A DNA stretch of 64,000 nt. Source: Chthonomonadales bacterium (lineage in GTDB: Bacteria; Armatimonadota; Chthonomonadetes; Chthonomonadales; CAJBBX01). The notes beneath the pieces are model-generated. The model was not told the origin of the DNA, ran no database searches, and saw nothing but the letters and a program-made list of their open reading frames with translations. Positions within the stretch are counted from its first letter, which is position 1; every line of letters begins with the position of its first letter. Below are positions 8,659 through 18,439 of the stretch, in pieces. The stretch covers positions 1-64,000 of the forward strand of contig JABWBA010000003.1 in assembly GCA_013360745.1 (NCBI GenBank), read 5' to 3'. Made by a program: the position numbers and the translations under genes.

Positions 8659-9876
8659 CTAGCGGCGGCGATAAAGCGCCGGTGTATCGAGATCGTGTTC
8701 GTCGATGATGTAGTCCGGCTCGCCCGCTTCGCTGCCTGCGGTAAGCAGACTCTGGACCGTAACCGGCACTTGTTCCCTGCCATCCGATGTGTCTGCCGGC
8801 TCTGAGATGGGCGATGATTCGGCCATAGCGACCGGACGAACGGGTACCTGCTGTGGCTGAGGGCGCAGCTCCTGGCTCGCGATCGGAGTGACAGGCCTCT
8901 GATCGGGCTGGGCGAAACCCGTGGCAAGGACGGTAACTCGAACCTTCCCCTCCATGGCAGGATCGAGAACCCAACCAAAGATAAAACGAGATTCTTTCGG
9001 GTCGCAGAGGTCCTGAATCATCGACGCAGCCTCATTGAACTCTGCGAGTTTGAGATCGGGCCCCGAGGTCATATTGATCAGCACCCGCAACGCTCCGTTG
9101 ATGGAGGTATCCAGCAGCGGGCTGTGAGCGGCGCGACGAGCTGCGGTGATGGCCCGGCCTTCTCCTTCGGCTTCTCCGATCCCCATCATCGCCGTCCCCG
9201 CTTGCGACAACGTCGCCTTGACATCGGCAAAGTCGACGTTGACCGATCCTGGCACCGTTATGATATCCGAGATGCCCTGGACACCCTGGCGCAACACATC
9301 GTCGGCGATACGAAAGGCGTCGATCAGCGGCATACTCCCTGCGCCGCAGCCATCGAGCAGTCGATCGTTGGCGACGACAATAACCGTATCGGCCCTTCCC
9401 TTGAGTTCATCAATCCCCGCTTCGGCGTTACGCTTGCGGCGCGGCCCCTCGAACGTAAACGGCTTGGTCACGACAGCCACGGTCAGAATGCCGAGGGAGG
9501 CAGCGATATCAGCGACGACGGGCATCGCGCCCGTCCCCGTGCCGCCGCCCATGCCTGCGGCAAGAAATACCATCTGAGCGCCCTGAAGCGAGCGGCGTAT
9601 CTCGTTCCGCGACTCCTCGGCCGCTCGACAACCGACCTTCGGATCGCCTCCCGCGCCAAGCCCTTCGGTCGTCTCCGGCCCGAGCGGCAGCCGCAAAGGG
9701 GATTGGCAGAGGCTGAGGGCGTCTCGATCCGTGTTCATCGCGATCATATCGACCCCACTGAGGCCCGCATCGATCATCCGGTTCACGGCGTTGCAGCCAG
9801 CCCCGCCTATACCAGCGACGACCAGTCGAGGCCGGGTGTCTTGCCGCCGTTCATCTGCGCTATGTGCGTCTGCCAT
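8659..9876 (-). CDS. ftsZ: Cell division GTPase FtsZ, upstream copy (paralogue)
   Basis: This is a second full FtsZ of 405 residues. It keeps the tubulin signature GGGTGTGAMPV, the T7 loop NVDFADVK and a divergent tail peptide (DLDTPALYRRR). Its first nucleotide loop reads GIGGAGCNAVNRM, departing from the usual GGGGxN. The start at 9876 is chosen because AGGTGA lies eight bases upstream, whereas the ORF-track start has no such site. It sits 60 bases after ftsA and 44 before the other ftsZ. Both copies look able to bind and hydrolyse GTP, so this is a functional tandem pair rather than a pseudogene. Confidence 0.94.
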   Translation of the reverse strand: MADAHSADERRQDTRPRLVVAGIGGAGCNAVNRMIDAGLSGVDMIAMNTDRDALSLCQSPLRLPLGPETTEGLGAGGDPKVGCRAAEESRNEIRRSLQGAQMVFLAAGMGGGTGTGAMPVVADIAASLGILTVAVVTKPFTFEGPRRKRNAEAGIDELKGRADTVIVVANDRLLDGCGAGSMPLIDAFRIADDVLRQGVQGISDIITVPGSVNVDFADVKATLSQAGTAMMGIGEAEGEGRAITAARRAAHSPLLDTSINGALRVLINMTSGPDLKLAEFNEAASMIQDLCDPKESRFIFGWVLDPAMEGKVRVTVLATGFAQPDQRPVTPIASQELRPQPQQVPVRPVAMAESSPISEPADTSDGREQVPVTVQSLLTAGSEAGEPDYIIDEHDLDTPALYRRR

Positions 9877-9936
9877 TGGATGCGTCACCTTTCGCCTGTA
9901 CCTCAAATGGAGTTCGGTCAGGGGTTCCTGAACCCA

Positions 9937-11217
9937 TCACCGACGTGATCCGAAGCCTTTAATCCAGTCCCATAGGGCGATTGCAGGATTCGGATTCACC
10001 TTCTCGTTTTCGCTGTATTCCTGCAGCACGCCCCAGCGCATCAATCCCACTGCAGTCGCATAGATCGGACTGTCGTCTTCGATCGGCGGGCCTGACTGTC
10101 TTCCGTCGGCCGATAACACCTGGCGGGATGCAGACAGAGACCCAATCCCGCTGGGACGCGCGACACGCGCGGGCAAACCGAGAACCTGACTCGCACACTC
10201 CGCCGTTCCCGCCAGCAGCGATCCGCCGCCGGTGAGCACAATGCCTCTCGTGAGTGCGTTGTACACCCCTGCCTTGTCGAGATCCTTCTTCACCAGGAGG
10301 AACAACTCCTCCATCCGTGCGTGGATTATCTCACAAAGTGCGGTTCTTCGAAACGGCCTTGGCTCCGTCCCGCCGATCCTGGACACGGCCACGGCGTCTT
10401 TCACGTCGACGGCGGCCGGCACCGCGTGTCCGTGGTCCACTTTCAGGGACTCCGCATCTTGAATGGCGACGCGCAGAACCTGAGCGATATCGTTGGTTAC
10501 GTTGGTGCCACCGACCGGCAATACGGAGGCGTGGAGGATCTCCTCTTCGGAAAAGGCGGCAATATCCGTCGTTCCGCCGCCGATATCGAGAAGGCAGACG
10601 CCCTGCTCCCGTTCCTCCTGACTCAATACAGCCACGCCTGAAGCCAGGGAGGCGAGCACCTGCTGGGCGCAATCCAGCTTCGCCGTCCTTACGGCTTTGT
10701 CGAGGTTCAAGAGGCTGTTGCGAGAGCCGGTTATGATCAGCGTCTCCACTTCGAGCCGACTGCCGCACATACCAACCGGTTTGCGGATACCCCGCTGGCC
10801 ATCGACACTGAAGACCCGCGGAATCGCATGCAGGATCCGTCGCTCATTCGGGATGATGATGACCTGGGACTGTTCCAGCACTCGTGCTCGATCTTCCGGC
10901 GTAATCTCCTGATCCGCATGCGTAATCGCCGCGACGCCGCGCGAGTTCATCGATTGCACTTGCTCACCCGAGACACCAACATATACGGATGAGATCGACA
11001 CATCGGCATGCTTCGACGCAGCGCTTACGACATCGGCAATCGCGGCTGCCGCAGCGTCGAGATCGGTGACGAGACCTCTCCGCACACCCATCGACGGGCA
11101 CAGCGCCACGCCGGCCATGGTTGCCTCGCCGTCAGGATCGACCTTAGCGACGACGCAGCAGGACTTCGTCGTGCCCAGATCGAGACCGGCAATAAACTCA
11201 CTACCCGCCGACATCAT
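9937..11217 (-). CDS. ftsA: Cell division protein FtsA
   Basis: FtsA is an actin-like ATPase that tethers FtsZ filaments to the membrane. The 426-residue protein shows the phosphate-1 motif (GLDLGTTKSC), phosphate-2 motif (LLDIGGGTTDIA) and adenosine motif (GIVLTGGGSLLAG). The last residues (ALWDWIKGFGSRR) form the expected amphipathic membrane-targeting helix. The start is one of two adjacent ATGs. It lies just upstream of the two ftsZ genes, as in most dcw clusters. Confidence 0.96.
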   Translation of the reverse strand: MMSAGSEFIAGLDLGTTKSCCVVAKVDPDGEATMAGVALCPSMGVRRGLVTDLDAAAAAIADVVSAASKHADVSISSVYVGVSGEQVQSMNSRGVAAITHADQEITPEDRARVLEQSQVIIIPNERRILHAIPRVFSVDGQRGIRKPVGMCGSRLEVETLIITGSRNSLLNLDKAVRTAKLDCAQQVLASLASGVAVLSQEEREQGVCLLDIGGGTTDIAAFSEEEILHASVLPVGGTNVTNDIAQVLRVAIQDAESLKVDHGHAVPAAVDVKDAVAVSRIGGTEPRPFRRTALCEIIHARMEELFLLVKKDLDKAGVYNALTRGIVLTGGGSLLAGTAECASQVLGLPARVARPSGIGSLSASRQVLSADGRQSGPPIEDDSPIYATAVGLMRWGVLQEYSENEKVNPNPAIALWDWIKGFGSRR

Positions 11218-11290
11218 TCATACTCGCACATGGTGTTGAAGCAGGAGATCCCAGAGACAATCCTTGATGGTAAGCCACGGAGTTCCGTCG

Positions 11291-11674
11291 TCACACCCCT
11301 TCCTTCTTGCGGGCGATTGCGATCTTGGTCAGGTAATAGCGACGGATCAAGGAAAGATTCAAGAAAACCCGGCCCCCAAGCGCTACGACCGCTGCCAGGA
11401 ACAGGTCCACACCGATCCTGTCTCCGAGATAGGCTAAAGCGGCCGCAAGCAGGGTATTCAGGACGAAGCCGCTGATAAAGATATCGTCTTGAAATCGGCC
11501 TTCGATGCCAGCCCTGATACCGCCCAGCAGGGAGTCGAGGCCGGCCAGTGTCGCCAGCGATAGATACGGGGCGTACAGGCCGGCGAGCTCGCCGGGAACC
11601 GACAATCGGCCGAATACCACCCAACCGAGCACGATGCCCAGCGCCAGCGCCAGGACCGGAAGCGTCCCTGTCAT
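11291..11674 (-). CDS. sbp: Small basic protein (DUF1290) family membrane protein
   Basis: This 127-residue, very hydrophobic protein shows three or four membrane spans and a basic tail (RRYYLTKIAIARKKEGV). It matches the small basic protein family found between DUF881 genes and ftsA/ftsZ in Gram-positive-type dcw clusters. Its function is unknown. The ATG overlaps the DUF881 stop as ATGA, so the two are translationally coupled. Confidence 0.87.
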   Translation of the reverse strand: MTGTLPVLALALGIVLGWVVFGRLSVPGELAGLYAPYLSLATLAGLDSLLGGIRAGIEGRFQDDIFISGFVLNTLLAAALAYLGDRIGVDLFLAAVVALGGRVFLNLSLIRRYYLTKIAIARKKEGV

Positions 11675-12447
11675 CGATCTCCCGATCGCCCTTTGGACGG
11701 TGCGGACGCGGCCACAGGCTTGGCCCAGCGAACCTCAGTGCTGCCGGCAAACGCCGACACGAGCACGTCCTTTCGCTTCTCGAGACGAAACATGCTAGGG
11801 TCGATGCTCCGAAGCTCATCGAGATATCCCGCAGGCAGATTCAGGCCTCCCGCCAGAGTACCGGGGTCCCCGATCGCCAGAATCTCGAAGGGGGGCACCA
11901 CGGGAATATTGTTGACCATAATAGTCGGACCAACGCACCGAATCGGAGTTCGAGAGGTCAGCCGCTGGCCGTTGATCGATATCGCCTCGGCGCCGGAAGC
12001 GGTGAGTTCGTTCGCGACGAGCTGCAGATCGTAGTCGTGTATCGTCAGACGTTCGGCCTCGAACGCCCGATTCGACCGAGGTTTGCCATCCTGCAGCATC
12101 AGCATGATCCCCGGGCCATGCACCTCGGTTAGACCGCTCAGCAGCTTGACCTTCTGAAGCTCGGTATTGAGGGTTTCCAGCTTTCCGCTCCCCTCGGCCA
12201 GCACGGTCTCCAGGGTCGTTTGTTTCTCCCGTAAATCGGAAATCTCCCGCTCTCGCTGACGCAGCGTCATGGTCAGGTGAGGACTCGGAGCCACACCAAA
12301 CCCCACACGGCCGGACGACATACCCGATCGCCGGATAGTCGTTACCGTCTGAAGTGAACCCGCAACCAGAAGGCCCAGAATAAAGCAAAGCGCCGACACC
12401 TGCCATACCCATGGTTGGTGCCGGTGGCCGGAGGCGAACACTCGCAA
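11671..12447 (-). CDS. DUF881 family membrane-anchored protein (YlxW/YlxX-like)
   Basis: This 258-residue protein has an N-terminal membrane segment (VSALCFILGLLVAG), a coiled coil (about residues 60-100) and a DUF881 domain with the hallmarks HGPGIMLMLQDG and NELTASGAEAISINGQRLT. DUF881 proteins occur in dcw clusters of Gram-positive-type bacteria with a suspected, unproven division role. It lies between ftsQ and sbp and is coupled to sbp by ATGA overlap. Confidence 0.9.
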   Translation of the reverse strand: MRVFASGHRHQPWVWQVSALCFILGLLVAGSLQTVTTIRRSGMSSGRVGFGVAPSPHLTMTLRQREREISDLREKQTTLETVLAEGSGKLETLNTELQKVKLLSGLTEVHGPGIMLMLQDGKPRSNRAFEAERLTIHDYDLQLVANELTASGAEAISINGQRLTSRTPIRCVGPTIMVNNIPVVPPFEILAIGDPGTLAGGLNLPAGYLDELRSIDPSMFRLEKRKDVLVSAFAGSTEVRWAKPVAASAPSKGRSGDR

Positions 12448-12522
12448 CCCTCTCCGACGCGCTGCGCGCGTCCTTATTCACGACGTGACCGAGCGGCATA
12501 GGAGCGTTTCGGGCGACTTCCA

Positions 12523-13320
12523 CTATACGCCTCGCCGATCCGCAGGCCGATCGCCCGACTGCTGCCGAGGTCGTCCTGCTGGCATCCTGGGATGCGCTAC
12601 ATTGATCTCCGAGACCGTTACGCCGATATCGCTTCTCGCAGCGTAGATCGCACGCACTACCGCAAGCTTCCGCGGCAGATCCTCAACATCACCGATGACG
12701 ACGGTCACTCTGTCCCAGTTATTAAAGCATATGCCGGCGTTCCGGTCAACGGAGACTGTCGCACCCCGAAGGCACTCGACTCGCTCGGCCAGCATCGCTG
12801 CAGTCATGCCTCCTAGAAGCCGTTTATCGCGAATACGATCACCAACCGACAGGCGCACCCGTCCGTCGACCGCAACCTCCGGCAAGCGGATACCGACACG
12901 CTTCGGCCGGATCACGTATCCGTCATCGTCTACCTCGAACTGACCAGAGGAGCACCGGAGTGTATAGGCCGATCTTCGCGGGATCACACTGGCCATGACA
13001 CTCCGGCCGGTGAGCGTAACGGCAGCGCGCCGCACCCACGGCAGCGCCTCGAGCGTTCGCTCGATACCCTTCCGATCGAGGCGCACCAGCGGCTGGCCGG
13101 GGTTCATGTGCAGGGCGTTCTCCACACCCCGGCGTTCGTGCGCGAGCGATAAGAGAGGCCGGCGCAGGCGTATCTGTTGGACTGTCGCAGCCGGAGAGAT
13201 GCAGAGGGCAAGTACGAGGACGATCGCGAGGACCATGGCGCTGTACCGAACGGCTCTGATATCCGCGCGCGGCCCGGGCTTTCGTCGGACATTCCGTCGA
13301 TTGGCGGCTTTTCGGATCAT
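12523..13320 (-). CDS. ftsQ: Cell division protein FtsQ/DivIB
   Basis: This is a bitopic protein of 265 residues. It has a basic cytoplasmic N-terminus, one membrane span (MVLAIVLVLALCISPAA), and a POTRA-type domain including MNPGQPLVRLDRKGIERTLEALPWV. FtsQ/DivIB links early and late divisome proteins. I reject the longer ORF-track start: the ATG at 13320 has a strong AAAGGAGGTG site in the end of murC and overlaps the murC stop as ATGA. Confidence 0.9.
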   Translation of the reverse strand: MIRKAANRRNVRRKPGPRADIRAVRYSAMVLAIVLVLALCISPAATVQQIRLRRPLLSLAHERRGVENALHMNPGQPLVRLDRKGIERTLEALPWVRRAAVTLTGRSVMASVIPRRSAYTLRCSSGQFEVDDDGYVIRPKRVGIRLPEVAVDGRVRLSVGDRIRDKRLLGGMTAAMLAERVECLRGATVSVDRNAGICFNNWDRVTVVIGDVEDLPRKLAVVRAIYAARSDIGVTVSEINVAHPRMPAGRPRQQSGDRPADRRGV

Positions 13321-14729
13321 GCCTGCACCTCCTTTGGCTGGCCGGAGATGTACCTCACGCCGGCCTCTCGGATATTCCCGGCGCCCATGATCAGCACGAC
13401 ATCGCCGGGGCGTGTGATCCACCCCATGGCATCGGGCACTGCATGTCGATCACGTACAACATGCAGCCCGCCCAGCGGGGCCGCGCGGGCCACCGCCGCC
13501 GCCAGGGCTATGATGTCGACGCCTTCGATCGGTGATTCCCGCGCAGGGTAGATGTCCGACAGGATCACAATATCTGCGGCTGCGAGTTCCCGAGCGAAGT
13601 CCTCAAGGAAGTCCCTCGTGCGGCTATAGAGGTGCGGTTGAAATACGGCCAGGATCCTACGATCCGGATATCGCGCTCGGGCGCCGGCGATTGTTGCCGC
13701 GATCTCAGTCGGGTGATGGGCGTAATCATCGACGACTACCACTCCGTTACGCTCGCCAAGGATCTCGAAACGGCGTCCGACACCGGAGAAATCCGCCAGT
13801 TCCTGGGCTGAGGTTGCCAGATCGACCCCGATCCGGTGCGCCGCAGCGATGGCGGCAATCGCGTTGCGCACGTTGTGCAATCCTGGAACGCGGATCTGGC
13901 ATGGCACGCGCGATGGGATCCCGGATGCCGCGATCTCGAAATACATGCCGAACTCCGACGCCTCGATTCCCCCGGCTACGATATCGGCATCAGCCTCCGG
14001 CCCCATACCGACTCTCACTACCGCTCCATCGGCCAGACCTCCGATTGCTGCAGCGCGGCGGCTGTTGGCATCGTCGGAGAACAGCACCAGCGAACCACCG
14101 GAGCGGATGCCTCGGATGAACTGCGCGAAACCGTCGATCACCCCGGACTCATCGATATAGCAGTCCAGATGATCCGATTCGATATTGGTAATGATGGCTA
14201 TATCGGGTGCAAGGGCGTGGAACGATCGGAAGGCTTCGCAAGCTTCCGTCAAGAACACGCCGCTGGATCCGAGCCGGACATTGCCGCCGAACGGCCCGTA
14301 TTCGCCGCCGATGAGAGCCGTCGGGTCTCTGCCTGCCGCCGTCAGGATATGAGCCAGCATCGCCGTGGTCGTCGTCTTGCCGTGCGTACCTGCGACGGCG
14401 ATTCTGGGCCCATTGCAGCCCGCCATCAGCTGCCCGAGATACTCCGATCGACGTTGAAGCGGTATGCCAAGCTCCATCGCCGCTGCCAACTCGGGATTGT
14501 CGGGCGCGAGCGCATCCGTGTAGACCACGAGGTCGGGCATCATCCGACGGATCGTCTCGGCCGAATGCTCACAGGCAATGACGGCTCCGAGCTCCTCCAA
14601 TGCGGCGGTCAACGCATTCGGCGATGGATCGGAGCCCGATACCCCGAAGCCGCGGTGCAGGGCGATCCGGGCGAGAGCGCTGACGCCGACTCCGGCTATT
14701 CCGATGAAATGGACCTTGTACGGTGTCAT
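13317..14729 (-). CDS. murC: UDP-N-acetylmuramate--L-alanine ligase
   Basis: MurC adds the first amino acid, L-alanine, to UDP-MurNAc using ATP. The 470-residue protein has the N-terminal HFIGIAGVGVSALA nucleotide loop typical of MurC, the ATP loop GTHGKTTTTAM and the later DYAHHPTEI motif. It overlaps murG upstream and ftsQ downstream by four bases each. No murB follows, although murB often sits here. Confidence 0.97.
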   Translation of the reverse strand: MTPYKVHFIGIAGVGVSALARIALHRGFGVSGSDPSPNALTAALEELGAVIACEHSAETIRRMMPDLVVYTDALAPDNPELAAAMELGIPLQRRSEYLGQLMAGCNGPRIAVAGTHGKTTTTAMLAHILTAAGRDPTALIGGEYGPFGGNVRLGSSGVFLTEACEAFRSFHALAPDIAIITNIESDHLDCYIDESGVIDGFAQFIRGIRSGGSLVLFSDDANSRRAAAIGGLADGAVVRVGMGPEADADIVAGGIEASEFGMYFEIAASGIPSRVPCQIRVPGLHNVRNAIAAIAAAHRIGVDLATSAQELADFSGVGRRFEILGERNGVVVVDDYAHHPTEIAATIAGARARYPDRRILAVFQPHLYSRTRDFLEDFARELAAADIVILSDIYPARESPIEGVDIIALAAAVARAAPLGGLHVVRDRHAVPDAMGWITRPGDVVLIMGAGNIREAGVRYISGQPKEVQA

Positions 14730-15808
14730 CGTCCGGCGGCTTTCATTACTTCGTCAGCAACGGCCTCGGCGGCGCCGCGTGCGGCCAGCCCCGCTGCCGC
14801 CCGGGCCATCGCGACGAGTCCCGAACGATCCGACATCGAGCGGTGAAATTCCGAAATCAGGCGATCGGCGGAAAGATCAGATTGTGGTATGAGGGCTGCG
14901 GCGCCAGCCTCAACGAACGCGCCTGCGTTCACAGTCTGATGGTCCGCGTAGGCGTACGGATAGGGCACCAGAATCGAGGGAAGCTCGTTCGCCGCGATCT
15001 CTGCGAGACTCGACGCTCCGGCGCGGCTCAGCACGAGATCCGCACTCCGATAGGCCAGCGGCAGGTCCGTTCGGTCGAAGTACCCTCGCGGCAGGTACCG
15101 ACTGTCCGCGGAAGGGGACTCGGGGTTATCGCCGTCGCCCGTTTGATGCAGTACATATGCGTCTTCGGGCAGCTGCGAAACGGCTTTCCGGACGGTTGCG
15201 TTGATCGCAGCTGATCCCTGACTGCCTCCGAGAACCAGGATCACAAACGCCCCGCAGGGGATACCGAAGTGCGTCCGGGCTTCGGCCTTCGCGGATGTAG
15301 AAACGATATCGCTGCGGATGGGCACGCCGGTCCAGATAGCCATCCCCGCAGGGAAGGCCGCCTCCGTTCCGCGAAAGGAGACGCAGATCCTTCGGGCTTT
15401 TCGCGCCAGCCACAGGTTGGTCCGCCCGGGCACGGCGTTCTGCTCGTGGAGGATTACGGGGATCTGCAGATGGGCCGCAGCAAGGCAAGCAGCGGCGGCA
15501 ACATAGCCGCCAGTACCCAGAATGGCATCGGGTTGGATCCGCTGCAGCGCGCGCCGTGCCTGCAGATATCCGCGAAACAGCACCGCGAGCGTCCAGAGCG
15601 TATCAGGCGACATCAGGCGTTGGATCTTGCGGGCAGAAAGGCCGATAAAGGTAAGTCCATAAGCCTGTGCAAGCGATTCCTCGCGTCCGCCGCGCGCGCC
15701 CAGATAGATCGTCCGAGGAGGCGCTGCTATTGCCCGAAGATGCTCCAAGACGGCCAGTGCGGGATAGATGTGGCCGCCGGTACCTCCGCCAGTAAGTCCG
15801 ATCGTCAA
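14726..15808 (-). CDS. murG: UDP-GlcNAc:lipid I N-acetylglucosaminyltransferase
   Basis: MurG converts lipid I to lipid II at the inner face of the membrane. The motif GLTGGGTGGHIYPALA at the N-terminus and the donor-site segment SRAGASSLAEI are diagnostic. The ORF-track start is too early. The real start is probably the TTG at 15808, which overlaps the ftsW stop as TTGA and has GGAGG seven bases upstream. That gives 360 residues, the usual size. Confidence 0.95.
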   Translation of the reverse strand: MTIGLTGGGTGGHIYPALAVLEHLRAIAAPPRTIYLGARGGREESLAQAYGLTFIGLSARKIQRLMSPDTLWTLAVLFRGYLQARRALQRIQPDAILGTGGYVAAAACLAAAHLQIPVILHEQNAVPGRTNLWLARKARRICVSFRGTEAAFPAGMAIWTGVPIRSDIVSTSAKAEARTHFGIPCGAFVILVLGGSQGSAAINATVRKAVSQLPEDAYVLHQTGDGDNPESPSADSRYLPRGYFDRTDLPLAYRSADLVLSRAGASSLAEIAANELPSILVPYPYAYADHQTVNAGAFVEAGAAALIPQSDLSADRLISEFHRSMSDRSGLVAMARAAAGLAARGAAEAVADEVMKAAGR

Positions 15809-16959
15809 CCGATCGCCTCCGAAGGGCGGGGCAGGGCGTTGCGCCTGGGCGACGGCGTTGCGGGCCGAAGGATGATACCGACGGCGATCAAGGTCACGAC
15901 GAGCGACGACGTACCGAAGGAGATGAAGGGCATCGGCACGCCCGTACACGGGATCGAACTCGTTATGACCCCGAGGTTGATCAAGGATTGCCAGAGAAGC
16001 ATCGCCCCAACGCCAGCCGCGACGAGCCTCGCGAAACGATCCGTACTATGCTGTACCACCAGGTAGGCGTGGCGGACGATGAGGCCGATGAGCGCCGCCA
16101 CTACTAGCAGCGTCAGCAGTCCGCCCTGTTCAATCATATTGGCCAGAACGTAATCGGTGTTCGGCGCCGGCAGATAATCCCGTCCGTCGCCGTTCCCGTA
16201 TCCCCTGCCGAATAAACCGCCGATCGATACAGAGATCAGCCCCTGGACGATCTGAAACCCCGTACCGTCGATATCGGCTTCGGGATTGAGGAACGCGGTG
16301 ATCCGATGTATCCGGTAGCTGTGGCCGAACAAAGCGCCGAAGCCGGTGATCAACAGAACTGCGAACGTGACCGATATGCTGTAGATTGCCATCGTCCGGA
16401 TCGGCGCGCCGGCGGTATAGAGCATGCTCAGCCCGATGGCCAGGATGACGAGTGCGGTCCCGAGATCCGGTTCACGTTCGATCAAGACGGCCAACAGGGT
16501 GATCATCCCCAGACACCATCCCACCGTATGCGTCGTGATCTCCCTCCCCTTGGCGCCTTTCGTGCAGAGAACGGCAAGCATCAGGATCAACGCCAGCTTC
16601 GCGAACTCACCGGGTTGTATGGTCACCGGCCCGATGCCTATCCGACGGTGAAATCCTTCGATCGGCGCCTTGACGCCAGGTACCCAGACGAGAATCAAGG
16701 CAATGAGGATCAGCGCCATGAACGGGAGGGCCAGGGAAAAGAGCCGATCGAATGTGGTCCTTGAGAGCGCGACCATACAGGCAAGGCCGACGCACACAGC
16801 AAGCGCCTGCTTCGTCACCGCAAGGTCATACCAGGTGCCGGCAGCGAGTTGCCCGGGACGATCCGCCGCCATTGTCGCGACAAGACCGGCGCCCGTGAGC
16901 AGCGCCGCGGCAAAGAAGGCGTAGCGAGACGAACGCGCGAGGATCTGATCAGTCTTCAT
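15805..16959 (-). CDS. ftsW: Septal peptidoglycan polymerase FtsW (SEDS family)
   Basis: This 384-residue polytopic protein shows about ten membrane spans and SEDS hallmarks, for example KLALILMLAVL after QPGEFA, the loop NPEADIDGTGFQIVQGLISVS split over two spans, and a late GVPMPFISFGTSS motif. SEDS proteins polymerise lipid II with a partner class B PBP, here the FtsI-like protein in the same operon. Its start overlaps the end of murD by 11 bases. Confidence 0.95.
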   Translation of the reverse strand: MKTDQILARSSRYAFFAAALLTGAGLVATMAADRPGQLAAGTWYDLAVTKQALAVCVGLACMVALSRTTFDRLFSLALPFMALILIALILVWVPGVKAPIEGFHRRIGIGPVTIQPGEFAKLALILMLAVLCTKGAKGREITTHTVGWCLGMITLLAVLIEREPDLGTALVILAIGLSMLYTAGAPIRTMAIYSISVTFAVLLITGFGALFGHSYRIHRITAFLNPEADIDGTGFQIVQGLISVSIGGLFGRGYGNGDGRDYLPAPNTDYVLANMIEQGGLLTLLVVAALIGLIVRHAYLVVQHSTDRFARLVAAGVGAMLLWQSLINLGVITSSIPCTGVPMPFISFGTSSLVVTLIAVGIILRPATPSPRRNALPRPSEAIG

Positions 16960-18439
16960 CCAGAGCTGCCGTGGGCGAGATATCGACCGCGCTCACCCGT
17001 TGAACTGCGGCCCGGAATGCCTCGCCTCGTTCCTCGAAGTTGCGGAACATATCGTGGCTGGCGCAGGCGGGTGCGAGGAGGACTGCATCGCCCGGTCGCG
17101 CATGGACCAGCGCCTCCTGCACCGCCTCGTCCATGCTGCCCGCGAACGATATCCGGGTAAAACCGGCCTCGTATGCGGCTTCGGCAATCTCCCGTGCGGC
17201 CCGGCCGATCAGCACTGCGTGCTCAACATACCGCGCCATCGCGCATCCAAGACGCTCAAAGGACTCCCCTTTTGGCGAGCCTCCGGCGATGAGGACGATC
17301 GGTCGGTCCACGGCCTCGAGGGTTCGTATCGCTGCATGCACATTGGTCGTCATTGAACCGTTGATGAAGGCCACCCCGTGCGCCTCAGCAACGATCTCCA
17401 TCCTGTTGTCCAGCCCGGTGAACTCGAGCAGGGCCTCACGCACTGCCTCGGGCGGCGCGCCCATCGCCAGGGCCGCAGCGGAAGCGGCAAGGGCGTTCTC
17501 GATGTTATGGGTCCCGGGCAGGCGGAGCTCATCGGCTCGGACCAGCGCGTATTCCACACCATGCAGCCGTACTGTTAGGATCCCGTCCCGTACGCAGGCG
17601 CCGTCAGCGTCAAAGCAATAGCCGCGGTCAAACCATAGCACTCGGGACGGCGCCCGATAGCCGATCAGACGCGCCGGAGCGTTGATCCCGTTGATGACCG
17701 CCGTATCGTCGGGCCGCTGAGCGGCGAACAGGCGAGCCTTACACGCCGCGTATTCGGCGAAGGAGCCATGACGGTCGAGATGATCGAGCGTGACGTTCGT
17801 CAATACTCCCACCTTGGGTCGGAATGTCTGAACCCATTCCAGCTGGAACGAGCTGATCTCGGCAACGATCACGTCCGTCGGATCGGCGCGTCGTGCCGCT
17901 TCGATCAACGGCAGTTTGATGGCCCCCGTTGATATATTGCCGCCGACGATCGTCCCTATGCCCGCTTCTTCGAGCATGCGTCCGATCCAGACGACGGTCG
18001 TACTCTTACCGTTGGTACCGGTGACCGCAACGATCGGCGCCCTGGCGATTCGATAGGCGACCTCGATCTCGGACAGGATCGGGATGCCGGCCGCTCGGGC
18101 CATCTGCAGCACGGGAGCCGATCGGGGCACGCCCGGCGACGGCACCACCAGCGAACAGCCTTCGATCGCCGTATGCGGCGAAGTCCCGGGCAGAAGCTGA
18201 ACGCCAAGCCGTTCGGCGGCCCGGTAGGACGGACCCAGTGCGTCCTTATCTTTCCTATCGCTCAGCACGACGTCCGCGCCCAGGCCCTGCAGGACCTCCG
18301 CCGCGGCCAGGCCCGTCCGCTCCATGCCGATTACGGCAATCCTGCGACCCTGGAACTCGCTGTCCTCGACAATCGCGCTCAACGACCTTGCGTCCTTCTC
18401 TGTATGATGTTCCCGGCAGATGGTCCGGGCCCCGCCCAT
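16949..18439 (-). CDS. murD: UDP-N-acetylmuramoyl-L-alanine--D-glutamate ligase
   Basis: MurD adds D-glutamate. It shows the N-terminal IAVIGMERTGLAAA loop, the ATP loop VTGTNGKSTTVVW and the typical substrate segment AEISSFQLEW. The ORF-track start lies deep in mraY. I choose the ATG at 18439, which shares one base with the mraY stop (TGATG), giving about 496 residues. An ATG at 18448 is also possible. Even so, the N-terminus is about 25 residues longer than typical MurD. Confidence 0.94.
   Translation of the reverse strand: MGGARTICREHHTEKDARSLSAIVEDSEFQGRRIAVIGMERTGLAAAEVLQGLGADVVLSDRKDKDALGPSYRAAERLGVQLLPGTSPHTAIEGCSLVVPSPGVPRSAPVLQMARAAGIPILSEIEVAYRIARAPIVAVTGTNGKSTTVVWIGRMLEEAGIGTIVGGNISTGAIKLPLIEAARRADPTDVIVAEISSFQLEWVQTFRPKVGVLTNVTLDHLDRHGSFAEYAACKARLFAAQRPDDTAVINGINAPARLIGYRAPSRVLWFDRGYCFDADGACVRDGILTVRLHGVEYALVRADELRLPGTHNIENALAASAAALAMGAPPEAVREALLEFTGLDNRMEIVAEAHGVAFINGSMTTNVHAAIRTLEAVDRPIVLIAGGSPKGESFERLGCAMARYVEHAVLIGRAAREIAEAAYEAGFTRISFAGSMDEAVQEALVHARPGDAVLLAPACASHDMFRNFEERGEAFRAAVQRVSAVDISPTAALDED

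Noticed and set aside
8615-8974. Long upstream extension of the second ftsZ in the ORF track
   Set aside because: The extra 120 residues are the out-of-frame 3' part of the first ftsZ. FtsZ homology starts near the ATG at 8614.
13836-14846. 336-residue plus-strand ORF opposite murC
   Set aside because: murC is certain from motifs. The opposite frame has no motif and overlaps murC almost entirely.
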